7,828 nucleotides of DNA from Hydrogenothermaceae bacterium (GCA_026985705.1 JALSPY010000246.1:1-7828), one strand, 5' to 3'; shown: positions 1 through 6,025, numbered from the stretch's first letter. Made by a program: numbers and translations. The notes: generated from the sequence alone by a model not told the origin.

Positions 1-1690
1 CCTTTTCTTCCATCCATAAAGAAGAGCCTATAGCTATATCACTGACTTGAGCCAATCCGTCATAAAAGGGAGTAATACTAATTATATTATTTAGATTTAT
101 AAATAAACTTTTTAGATAGTTAGTTTCAAAATGCTCTAAAATGTCTTCACCAAAAATTATTAAATTTTTTATTCTTCCTTCAAAAATTAAAGAGATTATT
201 TTCCTTAAATCGGTTAAATTTTCAATGTATCTATTTTGACCTATAAGATTTCTACCTGAAGACGTTATTAAAACTTTGCTTTTCTTTCTTATCTTTCCAA
301 GTTTTCTTCCAATTATATAACTGTTTTCACCTTTAAATGTTGTAGCTGAATAGATAACAACTGTTTCGTTATCAAAATCAAACTCCTCTTCCCAATTACT
401 ATTTATTAAATCGTATCTAGAAAATTCGTATATTTCAGGATTAAATTTCTTTATTCTGTCTGCATTATATCCTATGTATATAATTTCTTTTTCGCTACCA
501 AACTCTCTACCTTCGTAATACTGCTTATTAAACAGATAACTTAATGTAGGATTAACATTTGCAATATCTTCACCTACAACAATAATTCTTTTAGCATTAA
601 TTATATCTTCTTCAGATATAGCTTTATAATCTTCTCCAAACTCATCTTTAAAACCATCTAAAACCTGTGTATATGTTAAAGTCCCAACAGATGAAATTAA
701 AACTCCTGTTTTTTTCTGTATTTCATTAATCTTTTGATAAACCTCATTTACACTGAAAGAAGAAACAATAATGGCAGTTTTATCTGTCTCTTCATTTATT
801 AACTGTCCAATTTTCTCTATAGCTTTCTCTACAGAAATATTTTCACCATTCTTTATAGCACCTTTTAACCTGTTTCTTCTATATGTGTCATAACCTAGAT
901 AAGCACCAACACATATTTCTAAATCTGAAGTTGAGCGAATTCGGTATATATCTTTCCCATCATGGTCTATAGCAACAGGACAGTTCATACTACAAAAACC
1001 ACAGTGGGAAATAGTTTCTTTTAAAAGCCAAGCTCTAGCATTATGTTTAAATGGTTTAAATATAATAGCCCCAACAGGACATATATCTACACAAAGCCCA
1101 CAAAATTCACAGCTACTCTCTGTATCCATAGGTTTCTTATCGGGAGATATTAAAATCTCAAAGCCTCTCTCCTCTTGAAATAATGTTTTAGAGGCAACTA
1201 CATTTTCACAGACACTTACACATCTTAAACATAATACACATCTATTTGATATAAACTCAAAAAAATCACTCTGCCAATCTTCCTCTGGTCTTACTTTATC
1301 AAACGGGGTAAAAGGAGTTATATTTTTTTGAGGACCATAATAAGTTCCCCAATTTTGTAAATCACACTCTCCAGCTTTATCACATATAGGACAGTCTAAA
1401 GGGTGTCTTGTAAATAACATCTCTAAGATAAAGCTTCTATCTTTCTTTACCTCTTCGTTTTCAGTTTCTATTTCCATACCATCGTAAACCTTTGTTCCAC
1501 AGGCGATTATGGAGTTTTTCCATTTCTTGTCATAGACCAAACACATACGGCAACCACCAAAGATTGGCAGTTTAGGATGATAACAGAATGTAGGGACTAT
1601 CTTATTAAGTTTTTTTATAGCTTCAAGGACAGTTGTCCCTTCTGGAACCTCTATAGTTTCGCCATCTATTGTTATTTTTAAATATTTCAA
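1..1690 (-). CDS. nuoG: NADH-quinone oxidoreductase subunit G (complex I, NuoG), 3' end outside window
   Basis: This is the peripheral-arm subunit of complex I that carries several iron-sulfur clusters of the electron wire towards quinone. It reads open for 563 codons from a TTG start at 1690 and runs off the left edge without a stop. Residues 36/47/50/64 (Cx10Cx2Cx13C) form the N1b [2Fe-2S] site. H96, C100, C103 and C109 form the His-ligated N5 site. C151/154/157/161 and C194/197/200/204 make two complete ferredoxin motifs, where standard NuoG keeps only enough cysteines for N4. C230/233/237/260 match cluster N7. From about residue 265 a degenerate molybdopterin-oxidoreductase fold follows, with no visible catalytic Cys. 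The last residues (GSSLWMEEK) resemble the region near the end of short NuoG proteins, so perhaps 50-100 codons are missing. A formate dehydrogenase or hydrogenase subunit would share the N-terminal modules, but the degenerate C-terminal domain favours NuoG. Confidence 0.9.
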   Translation of the reverse strand, partial: MKYLKITIDGETIEVPEGTTVLEAIKKLNKIVPTFCYHPKLPIFGGCRMCLVYDKKWKNSIIACGTKVYDGMEIETENEEVKKDRSFILEMLFTRHPLDCPICDKAGECDLQNWGTYYGPQKNITPFTPFDKVRPEEDWQSDFFEFISNRCVLCLRCVSVCENVVASKTLFQEERGFEILISPDKKPMDTESSCEFCGLCVDICPVGAIIFKPFKHNARAWLLKETISHCGFCSMNCPVAIDHDGKDIYRIRSTSDLEICVGAYLGYDTYRRNRLKGAIKNGENISVEKAIEKIGQLINEETDKTAIIVSSFSVNEVYQKINEIQKKTGVLISSVGTLTYTQVLDGFKDEFGEDYKAISEEDIINAKRIIVVGEDIANVNPTLSYLFNKQYYEGREFGSEKEIIYIGYNADRIKKFNPEIYEFSRYDLINSNWEEEFDFDNETVVIYSATTFKGENSYIIGRKLGKIRKKSKVLITSSGRNLIGQNRYIENLTDLRKIISLIFEGRIKNLIIFGEDILEHFETNYLKSLFINLNNIISITPFYDGLAQVSDIAIGSSLWMEEK

Positions 1691-1697
1691 TTTTTTT

Positions 1698-1701
1698 CTC
1701 C
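1698..1701 (-). promoter_or_regulatory. Ribosome binding site that fixes the TTG start of nuoG
   Basis: On the minus strand GGAG is followed by seven A residues and then TTG AAA TAT. The spacing is ideal, and the N-terminus it gives (MKYLKITIDG) is the normal first beta strand of the ferredoxin domain. No ATG lies in a plausible place upstream, so TTG is the likely start. Confidence 0.75.
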
Positions 1702-1770
1702 AAAATAGGAGTTATTGAAACTATTAGGCACACTTACAGGTAGCAATAGGTATAAAAATACTATCAAAAG

Positions 1771-1934
1771 ATTAGAAAAAACCTACTACCACCCTGCAGT
1801 ATGCCCAACTTGTCTTTCTACCTGTTATCTCCCAATATGTAGTTTAAATTATCTCCCCATTTATTTAGTTTTAAACTACATATTGCCAAAACGGAGACTC
1901 ACAGGTTACTTTTAGCCTATGCATACAATCTAAT
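1771..1934 (-). ncRNA. Nested inverted-repeat structure upstream of nuoG (leader element or small RNA, unidentified)
   Basis: Five pairings nest inside one another. 1833-1848 pairs with 1870-1885 (perfect 16 bp, 21-nt loop). 1828-1832 pairs with 1893-1897 (TCTCC/GGAGA). 1820-1825 pairs with 1901-1906 (ACCTGT/ACAGGT). 1799-1804 pairs with 1921-1926 (GTATGC/GCATAC). 1771-1776 pairs with 1929-1934 (ATTAGA/TCTAAT). A near-symmetric internal bubble of 15 and 14 nt separates the second and third outermost stems. Such a long irregular hairpin suggests a folded RNA. The minus strand is preferred because a promoter-like sequence lies upstream, a T-run follows a hairpin on that strand, and nuoG lies downstream. 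The bubble recalls 6S RNA, but I recognise no conserved 6S sequence. A small non-autonomous mobile element is another possibility. Confidence 0.45.
1776..1801 (-). terminator. Terminator-like hairpin in the nuoG leader (possible attenuator)
   Basis: On the minus strand TACTGC, a 6-nt loop AGGGTG, and GTAGTA form a six-pair stem with one G-U pair. This is followed by GG and six T residues. The stem is weak in GC, so termination may be partial. Its first arm shares positions 1799-1801 with the GCATAC arm of the larger structure, so the two folds exclude each other. It could end a small RNA of about 200 nt or act as an attenuator before nuoG. Confidence 0.35.
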
Positions 1935-1946
1935 ATAACATCTTCT

Positions 1947-1961
1947 ATCGGCAGAGCCGAT
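1947..1961. repeat. Compact GC hairpin ATCGGC-aga-GCCGAT
   Basis: A perfect six-base-pair inverted repeat encloses a 3-nt loop and is the most GC-rich short stretch of the intergenic region. On the plus strand it is followed by TTTCCTTTAAAA, which resembles a weak terminator, but no plus-strand gene ends here. On the minus strand it would lie near the 5' end of the predicted nuoG leader, where it could stabilise the transcript. Confidence 0.4.
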
Positions 1962-2005
1962 TTCCTTTAAAATTTGTAGTGTATTTATATATATTCTTGT
2001 CTAAA

Positions 2006-2034
2006 ATTTTATAATCAAATTATACAATTTGCAA
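2006..2034 (-). promoter_or_regulatory. Candidate sigma-70-type promoter for the nuoG leader
   Basis: On the minus strand TTGCAA (2034-2029), a 17-nt spacer and TAAAAT (2011-2006) match a housekeeping promoter and predict a start near position 2000. That gives a leader of about 300 nt ahead of the nuoG TTG codon and includes all the intergenic structures. The surrounding DNA is very AT-rich, so chance matches are easy. Readthrough from the small genes upstream is also possible. Confidence 0.35.
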
Positions 2035-2075
2035 GAAAATTTCTAGGATTTACAAACTATATAATCAAGAAAAAC

Positions 2076-2285
2076 CTACTTTTTATTTTTATCTATAAAA
2101 TCTTTCAATTCCTCTAAAAATTTTTCAGGAATATGTCCGTAGTTTACAGCAGCCATATATAAAGTTTCATGTTTCTTACAAGCACAAATATTGCAATACA
2201 TATTCTTTGAATGAAAAAATTTCTGTGTAAATGGATACTTCCTTAAAACAGTCTGTATTGTTGTTTTTAAATCTATATCCTTCAT
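2076..2285 (-). CDS. DUF1858-like small protein with CxxCxC motif
   Basis: This 69-residue cytosolic protein fits the DUF1858 pattern: a short helix, a YP pair (residues 17-18), an F before a small turn, then M29-x-C31-x-x-C34, ETL (40-42) and a helix ending in FLEEL. DUF1858 domains occur alone or attached to redox and hybrid-cluster-associated proteins; their biochemical role is unsettled. C31, C34 and C36 could bind metal or a cluster or form a disulfide, which is inference. The ATG lies 5 nt after the stop of the upstream 58-codon gene, with a GAGGG stretch in that gene's last codons serving as ribosome site, so the two are almost certainly co-transcribed. nuoG follows on the same strand after 385 nt, which allows but does not prove joint expression. 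Confidence 0.7.
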   Translation of the reverse strand: MKDIDLKTTIQTVLRKYPFTQKFFHSKNMYCNICACKKHETLYMAAVNYGHIPEKFLEELKDFIDKNKK

Positions 2286-2290
2286 ATCTT

Positions 2291-2467
2291 TTATCCCTCT
2301 AAATCCTTTAAATTTTCTCTGTTAGCGTCTAATCCTAATGCTAAAGCTCCTAAAAATATTATAAATAGAACCTTTCCAAAAAAACCTAATATTTTTAATG
2401 TTTTTCCACTAACTTTTAAACTTACTTTAAATAGAAATTCTACTATCTTTATTCCTAAGTTTAACAT
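2291..2467 (-). CDS. Small single-span membrane protein, unknown function
   Basis: This 58-codon reading frame begins MLNLGIKIVEFLFKV and ends LKDLEG. Residues 1-22 could form an amphipathic helix with Lys and Glu on one face. Residues 26-46 (ILGFFGKVLFIIFLGALALGL) form one probable membrane span, and a short charged tail follows. The start is supported by GGAG nine bases before the ATG and by a TATAAT-like -10 box about 42 bases upstream. The stop lies 5 nt before the DUF1858-like gene, so the pair looks like a small operon. I recognise no family. A small membrane partner or anchor for the CxxCxC protein is a guess from position only. Confidence 0.6.
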   Translation of the reverse strand: MLNLGIKIVEFLFKVSLKVSGKTLKILGFFGKVLFIIFLGALALGLDANRENLKDLEG

Positions 2468-2508
2468 CCTGCAATACTCCTTTTTTAAATTATGTTTAGA
2501 ATAAAAAA

Positions 2509-2514
2509 ATTATA
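2509..2514 (-). promoter_or_regulatory. -10 box for the small-gene pair
   Basis: A perfect TATAAT on the minus strand predicts a start near 2502, giving a leader of about 35 nt before the ATG at 2467. The -35 region at the expected distance (CTTTTT) is poor. The site sits in the 112-nt divergent region shared with rlmB. Confidence 0.4.
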
Positions 2515-2520
2515 AAACTA

Positions 2521-2549
2521 TTGCTTAAATAAAAAAGTTTTTTTATCAT
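2521..2549 (+). promoter_or_regulatory. Candidate rlmB promoter
   Basis: TTGCTT (2521-2526), a 17-nt spacer and TATCAT (2544-2549) fit a sigma-70-type promoter with a start near 2556 and a leader of about 24 nt. The spacer contains an A6-G-T7 stretch that could bend the DNA. It lies back to back with the promoter of the small minus-strand genes. Confidence 0.4.
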
Positions 2550-2579
2550 TTTTTTAACATTAAAGATAGCTAGAAGATA

Positions 2580-3320
2580 ATGGAAAAAAAGGAAGAAAAC
2601 AATTTTATTATTTGGGGAAGAAACCCTATAATAGAAGCTTTAAGGTCTAATAGAAGTTTAGAAAAAATATTAATAGCCCATGATACACATCCTCCCAGAG
2701 AGCTTATCAGGTTAGCTGAAAAGAAAAGAGTAAAAGTTCAACGGGTTCCAAGGAAAAAAGTAGAAGAGTTAGCTAAAACAAAGAAAACTCAGGGAGTTGT
2801 AGCCTTATTAAGCCCAGTAAAGTATATTGATGAAAATAGATTAATTGAAGAGATAATATCATCTGAAGGTATACTGTTAATTTTAGACCATATAACTGAT
2901 CCTCAAAATGTTGGCAATCTTATCAGAACAGCTGAAGTTTTGGGAGTTAACGGAATTGTTATTCCTAGAGAAAGAAGCTCACCTATAAATGAAGTTGTTG
3001 TTAAGGCTTCAACGGGGGCAGTTTTCCATCTACCAATAGCAAAGGTTGGAAGTTTAAAACAGTTTTTAAATAAATTTAAAAAAAGTGGAGGTTGGGTTGT
3101 AGCTGTAGAGAAAGGAGGAAAACCTATACATAAATTAAACTATCCTTTTCCTTTAGCTGTGGTTTTAGGTTCAGAAGGAAAGGGAGTTTCAAAATCAGTT
3201 TTGGAAACTTCTGATATTATTGCAACGATTCCAATGAAAGGTAAAATAACTTCTTTAAATGTATCTTCAGCAGGTGCAATAGCCTTATGGGAAGTAGTAA
3301 AACAAAAATTTAACTATTAG
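2580..3320 (+). CDS. rlmB: 23S rRNA (guanosine-2'-O-)-methyltransferase RlmB, TrmH/SpoU family
   Basis: The enzyme transfers a methyl group from S-adenosylmethionine to the 2'-hydroxyl of a guanosine in 23S rRNA (G2251 in E. coli numbering). The 246-residue length is standard. Residues 9-80 form the L30e-like substrate-binding domain beginning IIWGRNPIIEAL. The SPOUT knot domain follows, with motif 1 at 107-118 (DPQNVGNLIRTA; N113 and R116 expected to be functional), motif 2 at 196-203 (LGSEGKGV, with E199) and motif 3 at 217-234 (IPMKGKITSLNVSSAGAI) supplying the cofactor pocket. It is transcribed away from the small minus-strand genes and is separated from petA by 99 nt with a separate promoter-like box, so it is probably a single-gene unit. 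The ribosome site is weak (AGAAGATA directly before ATG). A TrmH-type tRNA enzyme is the nearest alternative, but the N-terminal domain favours RlmB. Confidence 0.92.
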   Translation: MEKKEENNFIIWGRNPIIEALRSNRSLEKILIAHDTHPPRELIRLAEKKRVKVQRVPRKKVEELAKTKKTQGVVALLSPVKYIDENRLIEEIISSEGILLILDHITDPQNVGNLIRTAEVLGVNGIVIPRERSSPINEVVVKASTGAVFHLPIAKVGSLKQFLNKFKKSGGWVVAVEKGGKPIHKLNYPFPLAVVLGSEGKGVSKSVLETSDIIATIPMKGKITSLNVSSAGAIALWEVVKQKFNY

Positions 3321-3375
3321 ATAATAAATAACGAAAAATTTTTAAATTAATATGGTTTTAATCAGTTAGTTAGAT

Positions 3376-3381
3376 TATACT
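3376..3381 (+). promoter_or_regulatory. Candidate -10 box for petABC
   Basis: TATACT lies 38 nt before the petA ATG, within TTAGATTATACTTAC. No convincing -35 hexamer stands 17 nt upstream. The GGAGG ribosome site and 7-nt gap before ATG are excellent, which fits strong translation of an abundant respiratory complex. Confidence 0.3.
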
Positions 3382-3419
3382 TACTATTATTAAAAACTAT
3401 AAAGTTTGGAGGTTAAGAA

Positions 3420-3917
3420 ATGGCAGATGACAAAATGAGTAGAAGGGATTTCCTCCTTTATGCAATGGGAGGATGGGCGGCTGTCGGTGTAGCAGGTGTT
3501 CTATATGCAATGTATAAAACTTGGGAGCCTTTGCCAGATGTAAAAGCTCAAGCAACTACAAAATTTGATTTATCTAAAGTTAAGCCGGGTCAACTAAAGG
3601 TTATATCTTGGAGAGGTAAACCTGTTTTCATTTTACACAAAACACCTGATATGAAAAAGTGCGATAATAGGACTATCGCAGGTGAATACACTGTTGTTTT
3701 GGGAATATGTACTCATTTGGGATGTATTCCAAACTGGGAAGCTGATAAGAAGATATGGCATTGTCCTTGTCATGGAGGGGAGTATAACGCTTGTGGTGTA
3801 AATATATTTGGACCACCTCCAAGACCATTAGAAATACCACCATTTAAGCTTGAAGGTAAAACTATAGTAATCGGTGAAGAAGGTCCAGAGTACAAAAAAC
3901 TAATGGGACAAGCATAA
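3420..3917 (+). CDS. petA: Rieske [2Fe-2S] subunit of the cytochrome bc1 complex
   Basis: This subunit takes the first electron from quinol at the Qo site and hands it to cytochrome c1, with its cluster domain on the periplasmic side. The N-terminus carries a twin-arginine signal (SRRDFLLYAMG, residues 7-17) followed by a span to about residue 31 that stays as the membrane anchor. Box I is C97-T-H99-L-G-C102 and box II is C115-P-C117-H118-G-G. By homology C97, H99, C115 and H118 hold the cluster, and C102-C117 form the disulfide. Y122 keeps the conserved tyrosine, but G120 replaces the serine that raises the potential in ubiquinol enzymes, which suggests a lower-potential cluster suited to naphthoquinol. 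The GPPPRPL loop (131-137) is typical. At 165 residues it is a compact bacterial form. It starts the operon; petB follows after 16 nt. Confidence 0.95.
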   Translation: MADDKMSRRDFLLYAMGGWAAVGVAGVLYAMYKTWEPLPDVKAQATTKFDLSKVKPGQLKVISWRGKPVFILHKTPDMKKCDNRTIAGEYTVVLGICTHLGCIPNWEADKKIWHCPCHGGEYNACGVNIFGPPPRPLEIPPFKLEGKTIVIGEEGPEYKKLMGQA

Positions 3918-3933
3918 AAGGAGGAAAGGAAAG

Positions 3934-5130
3934 ATGGAGAAAAAAGGTGGATTTATTGAGTGGTTAGATAGAAGATTAGCTATAACTGCTGTATGGCGGA
4001 TTATGATGTCCGAATATTATCTTCCAAAGAATATAAACTTTCTGTGGAGTTTTGGTGTCTTAACAATGCTAGTTTTTGCAATACTTGTTGTTAGTGGAAT
4101 ATTCCTCTTAATGTATTACAAACCAGATGCTAAATTGGCTTTTGACAGTGTTAACAAAACTATAATGATGGATGTTGCTTTTGGTTGGGTTTTTAGACAT
4201 ACACACGCAGTAGCCGCATCAATAATGTTTTTAGTTTTATACATACATATTGCTAGAGGAATGTATTACGGTTCTTATAAAGCTCCAAGGGAAGTAGTTT
4301 GGATAACTGGATTTTTACTTTTTGTTCTTATGTCAGCAACTGCTTTTACAGGTTATCTATTACCTTGGGGACAGATGTCTTACTGGGCAGCTCAAACAAT
4401 TACGACATTGTTTGAAAAAATACCATTTATAGGACCTGACTTAGTTATATGGATTAGAGGAAACTATATCGTTGCAGATGCTACATTAACAAGATTTTTC
4501 GCATTACATGTAGTATTCTTACCATTACTATTAATAGTAGTTACTGCCATTCACCTATACGCAGTTAGGATTGTAGGCTCTAACAATGAAGATGGTATTC
4601 CTATGACTAAAGAAGAGAAGAAAGTTAAAGGTATTCCTTTCTGGCCTGTATTTATGGCAAAAGAATATTTCGTAATGTCAGTATTCTTACTATTTTTCTT
4701 CTACTTAGTGTTCTTCAATTATGATTTTGCAATGGACCCAATTAACTTCCAACCTGCAAATATACTTCAAACACCACCTCATATCTATCCTGAGTGGTAT
4801 TTCTTAGCTTACTATGAGGTTTTAAGAGGTTTCTTCTTTAGCCAAAATTTAGGCTTAATAGCATTTGTTGCGTCAATGTTTATAATCCTATTTATGCCTT
4901 GGTTAGACAAATCACCTATAGTTAGTGGTAAACACAGACCTTTATATAAAATAGCTTTCTGGGTATTTATATTAGATTTCCTATTCTTAACAATACTTGG
5001 AAAATTACCTCCAACAGGGCTTTTTGCATGGTTAGGATTTGTAGGTAGTATAGTATTCTTCCTATTCTTTGCAGCACTGCCAATAATTTCCAAAATAGAA
5101 AAAAGTCAAGTTGAAAGGGCTGGGAGGTAG
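3934..5130 (+). CDS. petB: Cytochrome b of the bc1 complex (full-length, fused form)
   Basis: This is the eight-helix membrane core with both quinone sites and two b haems. The 398 residues include the N- and C-terminal halves in one chain, as in bc1 rather than split b6f. Helix B carries R88, H91 and H105. Helix D carries H192 and H207. The GYLLPWGQMSYW segment (140-151) is the Qo cd region, and P286-E-W-Y289 is the Qo motif. The helix D histidines are separated by 14 residues, as in cytochrome b6, not 13 as in mitochondrial cytochrome b; helix B keeps 13. The end (KIEKSQVERAGR) is short and cytosolic. GGAGGAAAGGAAAG precedes the ATG. The petC ribosome site lies inside the last codons, so petB and petC are translationally close-coupled. 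Confidence 0.96.
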   Translation: MEKKGGFIEWLDRRLAITAVWRIMMSEYYLPKNINFLWSFGVLTMLVFAILVVSGIFLLMYYKPDAKLAFDSVNKTIMMDVAFGWVFRHTHAVAASIMFLVLYIHIARGMYYGSYKAPREVVWITGFLLFVLMSATAFTGYLLPWGQMSYWAAQTITTLFEKIPFIGPDLVIWIRGNYIVADATLTRFFALHVVFLPLLLIVVTAIHLYAVRIVGSNNEDGIPMTKEEKKVKGIPFWPVFMAKEYFVMSVFLLFFFYLVFFNYDFAMDPINFQPANILQTPPHIYPEWYFLAYYEVLRGFFFSQNLGLIAFVASMFIILFMPWLDKSPIVSGKHRPLYKIAFWVFILDFLFLTILGKLPPTGLFAWLGFVGSIVFFLFFAALPIISKIEKSQVERAGR

Positions 5131-5136
5131 AGGAAG

Positions 5137-5994
5137 ATGAAAGAGTTAAAAATATTAGCAGTAATAGTTATATTAGTTCTTATTGGTTATTTGGGAATAG
5201 AGCCGTTAGCTCACGGTATAATGCATAAACATGTAGAGGAGGCTATAAAGAAGTATAATCTTCCAGATTTTAAATTTTCCGATTTAGACCCTTTACCATC
5301 TGGTATTACTGGAAATGCTGAAGCAGGTAAACAAGCGGTTCAACAATTTTGTGTATCCTGCCATAGTTTAAAGAAAGAAGGAATAAATGCTCCTATGCCT
5401 CCTCAAGCAGCAGCTCAATCATTTGGTGTAGTTCCACCAGATTTATCTAATATAGGAGGAATATTAGATAAGAAATATCTATACAATTTCTTAAAAAATC
5501 CTCAAAAAGCTACAGAAAATCCTAAATTTGCTATGCCAGCTTTAGGATTAAGCGACCAACAGATAATGGATATAATTGCATATCTTAAATCTATAGCTAA
5601 GAAAGATATGAATGGTGAAGATGTTGTTAAAGAAGGTTGTGTGAGATGCCACTCAATCAAATATCAAAAGATATCTGCTCTTTCTCCACCAGATACTATG
5701 AAAAAGTATTTAGGAAAAGTTCCTCCAGATTTATCTGTTATCTATAAAGCTAAAGGAGAAGAGTATTTAAATGCTTTTATAAACAAACCACAAGCAATCA
5801 TACCGGGAACTGGAATGCCTAGAGTTGGTTTAAGCCAAGAGGCTCAAGAAAAAGCTATAGCATATCTAGACAGAATATCTGACCCTCACAAAGAACAGAG
5901 ACAGAAGGTAGGTTTAATCGTTTTAGGTTATCTTCTCGTAATGGTAGGTTTAACTTTTGCTTGGAAGAAAAAAATATGGAGAAATATTCATTAA
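5137..5994 (+). CDS. petC: Two-haem cytochrome c1-like subunit of the bc1 complex
   Basis: This periplasmic, membrane-anchored subunit receives electrons from the Rieske cluster and passes them to a soluble c-type cytochrome or oxidase. It has an N-terminal span (about 5-21, apparently uncleaved), haem site 1 at C72-V-S-C75-H76 and haem site 2 at C168-V-R-C171-H172. The likely axial methionines are M133 (AMPALGLS) and M227 (GMPRVGLS). A C-terminal span (about 258-275) ends in WKKKIWRNIH. The halves are visibly repeated: each has CVxCHS, VPPDLS (99-104 and 195-200), a YL..F segment, MPxxGLS and IAYL. PPDLS and the C-terminal anchor are cytochrome c1 marks, so this looks like a duplicated c1 rather than a c4 protein. 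The 6-nt gap to petB makes it the third gene of the operon. Confidence 0.92.
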   Translation: MKELKILAVIVILVLIGYLGIEPLAHGIMHKHVEEAIKKYNLPDFKFSDLDPLPSGITGNAEAGKQAVQQFCVSCHSLKKEGINAPMPPQAAAQSFGVVPPDLSNIGGILDKKYLYNFLKNPQKATENPKFAMPALGLSDQQIMDIIAYLKSIAKKDMNGEDVVKEGCVRCHSIKYQKISALSPPDTMKKYLGKVPPDLSVIYKAKGEEYLNAFINKPQAIIPGTGMPRVGLSQEAQEKAIAYLDRISDPHKEQRQKVGLIVLGYLLVMVGLTFAWKKKIWRNIH

Positions 5995-6025
5995 TTAAAT
6001 CTTCTTTTCCTTTTCTTCCTTTTTT
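5963..6025 (+). terminator. Possible intrinsic terminator of petABC
   Basis: GGAAGAAAA (5963-5971), inside the last petC codons, is fully complementary to TTTTCTTCC (6011-6019), which is followed directly by six T residues (6020-6025). The loop is long (39 nt) and the stem is mostly A-T, so this is a weak candidate. The 6001-6025 stretch is all pyrimidine, which could also favour release without a stable hairpin. Confidence 0.3.

Noticed and set aside
2..1690. Formate dehydrogenase alpha or [FeFe]-hydrogenase subunit instead of NuoG
   Set aside because: The N-terminal clusters fit, but there is no H-cluster motif and no visible catalytic Cys or Sec in the molybdopterin-type domain.
1825..1885. 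Possible CRISPR repeat: TTATCTCCC twice and a 16-bp inverted repeat
   Set aside because: Only two short copies 24 nt apart, no regular spacers, no cas genes; the inverted arms describe a hairpin better.
1715..1915. Plus-strand 66-codon reading frame with several Cys residues
   Set aside because: It begins with TTG without a convincing ribosome site, has an unnatural composition, and its bases are explained by the nested inverted repeats and the nuoG leader.
1771..1934. Firm call as 6S RNA
   Set aside because: The bubble-and-stem layout is suggestive, but no conserved 6S sequence could be identified and the outer stems are weak; kept as an unidentified structured element.
1691..2075. tRNA, tmRNA, SRP RNA or a standard riboswitch (TPP, FMN, cobalamin) in the gap
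   Set aside because: No TTCGA-type T-loop, CCA-ended acceptor stem or conserved riboswitch core was seen on either strand.
4812..5093. Minus-strand 93-codon frame
   Set aside because: It is antisense to conserved cytochrome b helices and has no sign of its own start or family.
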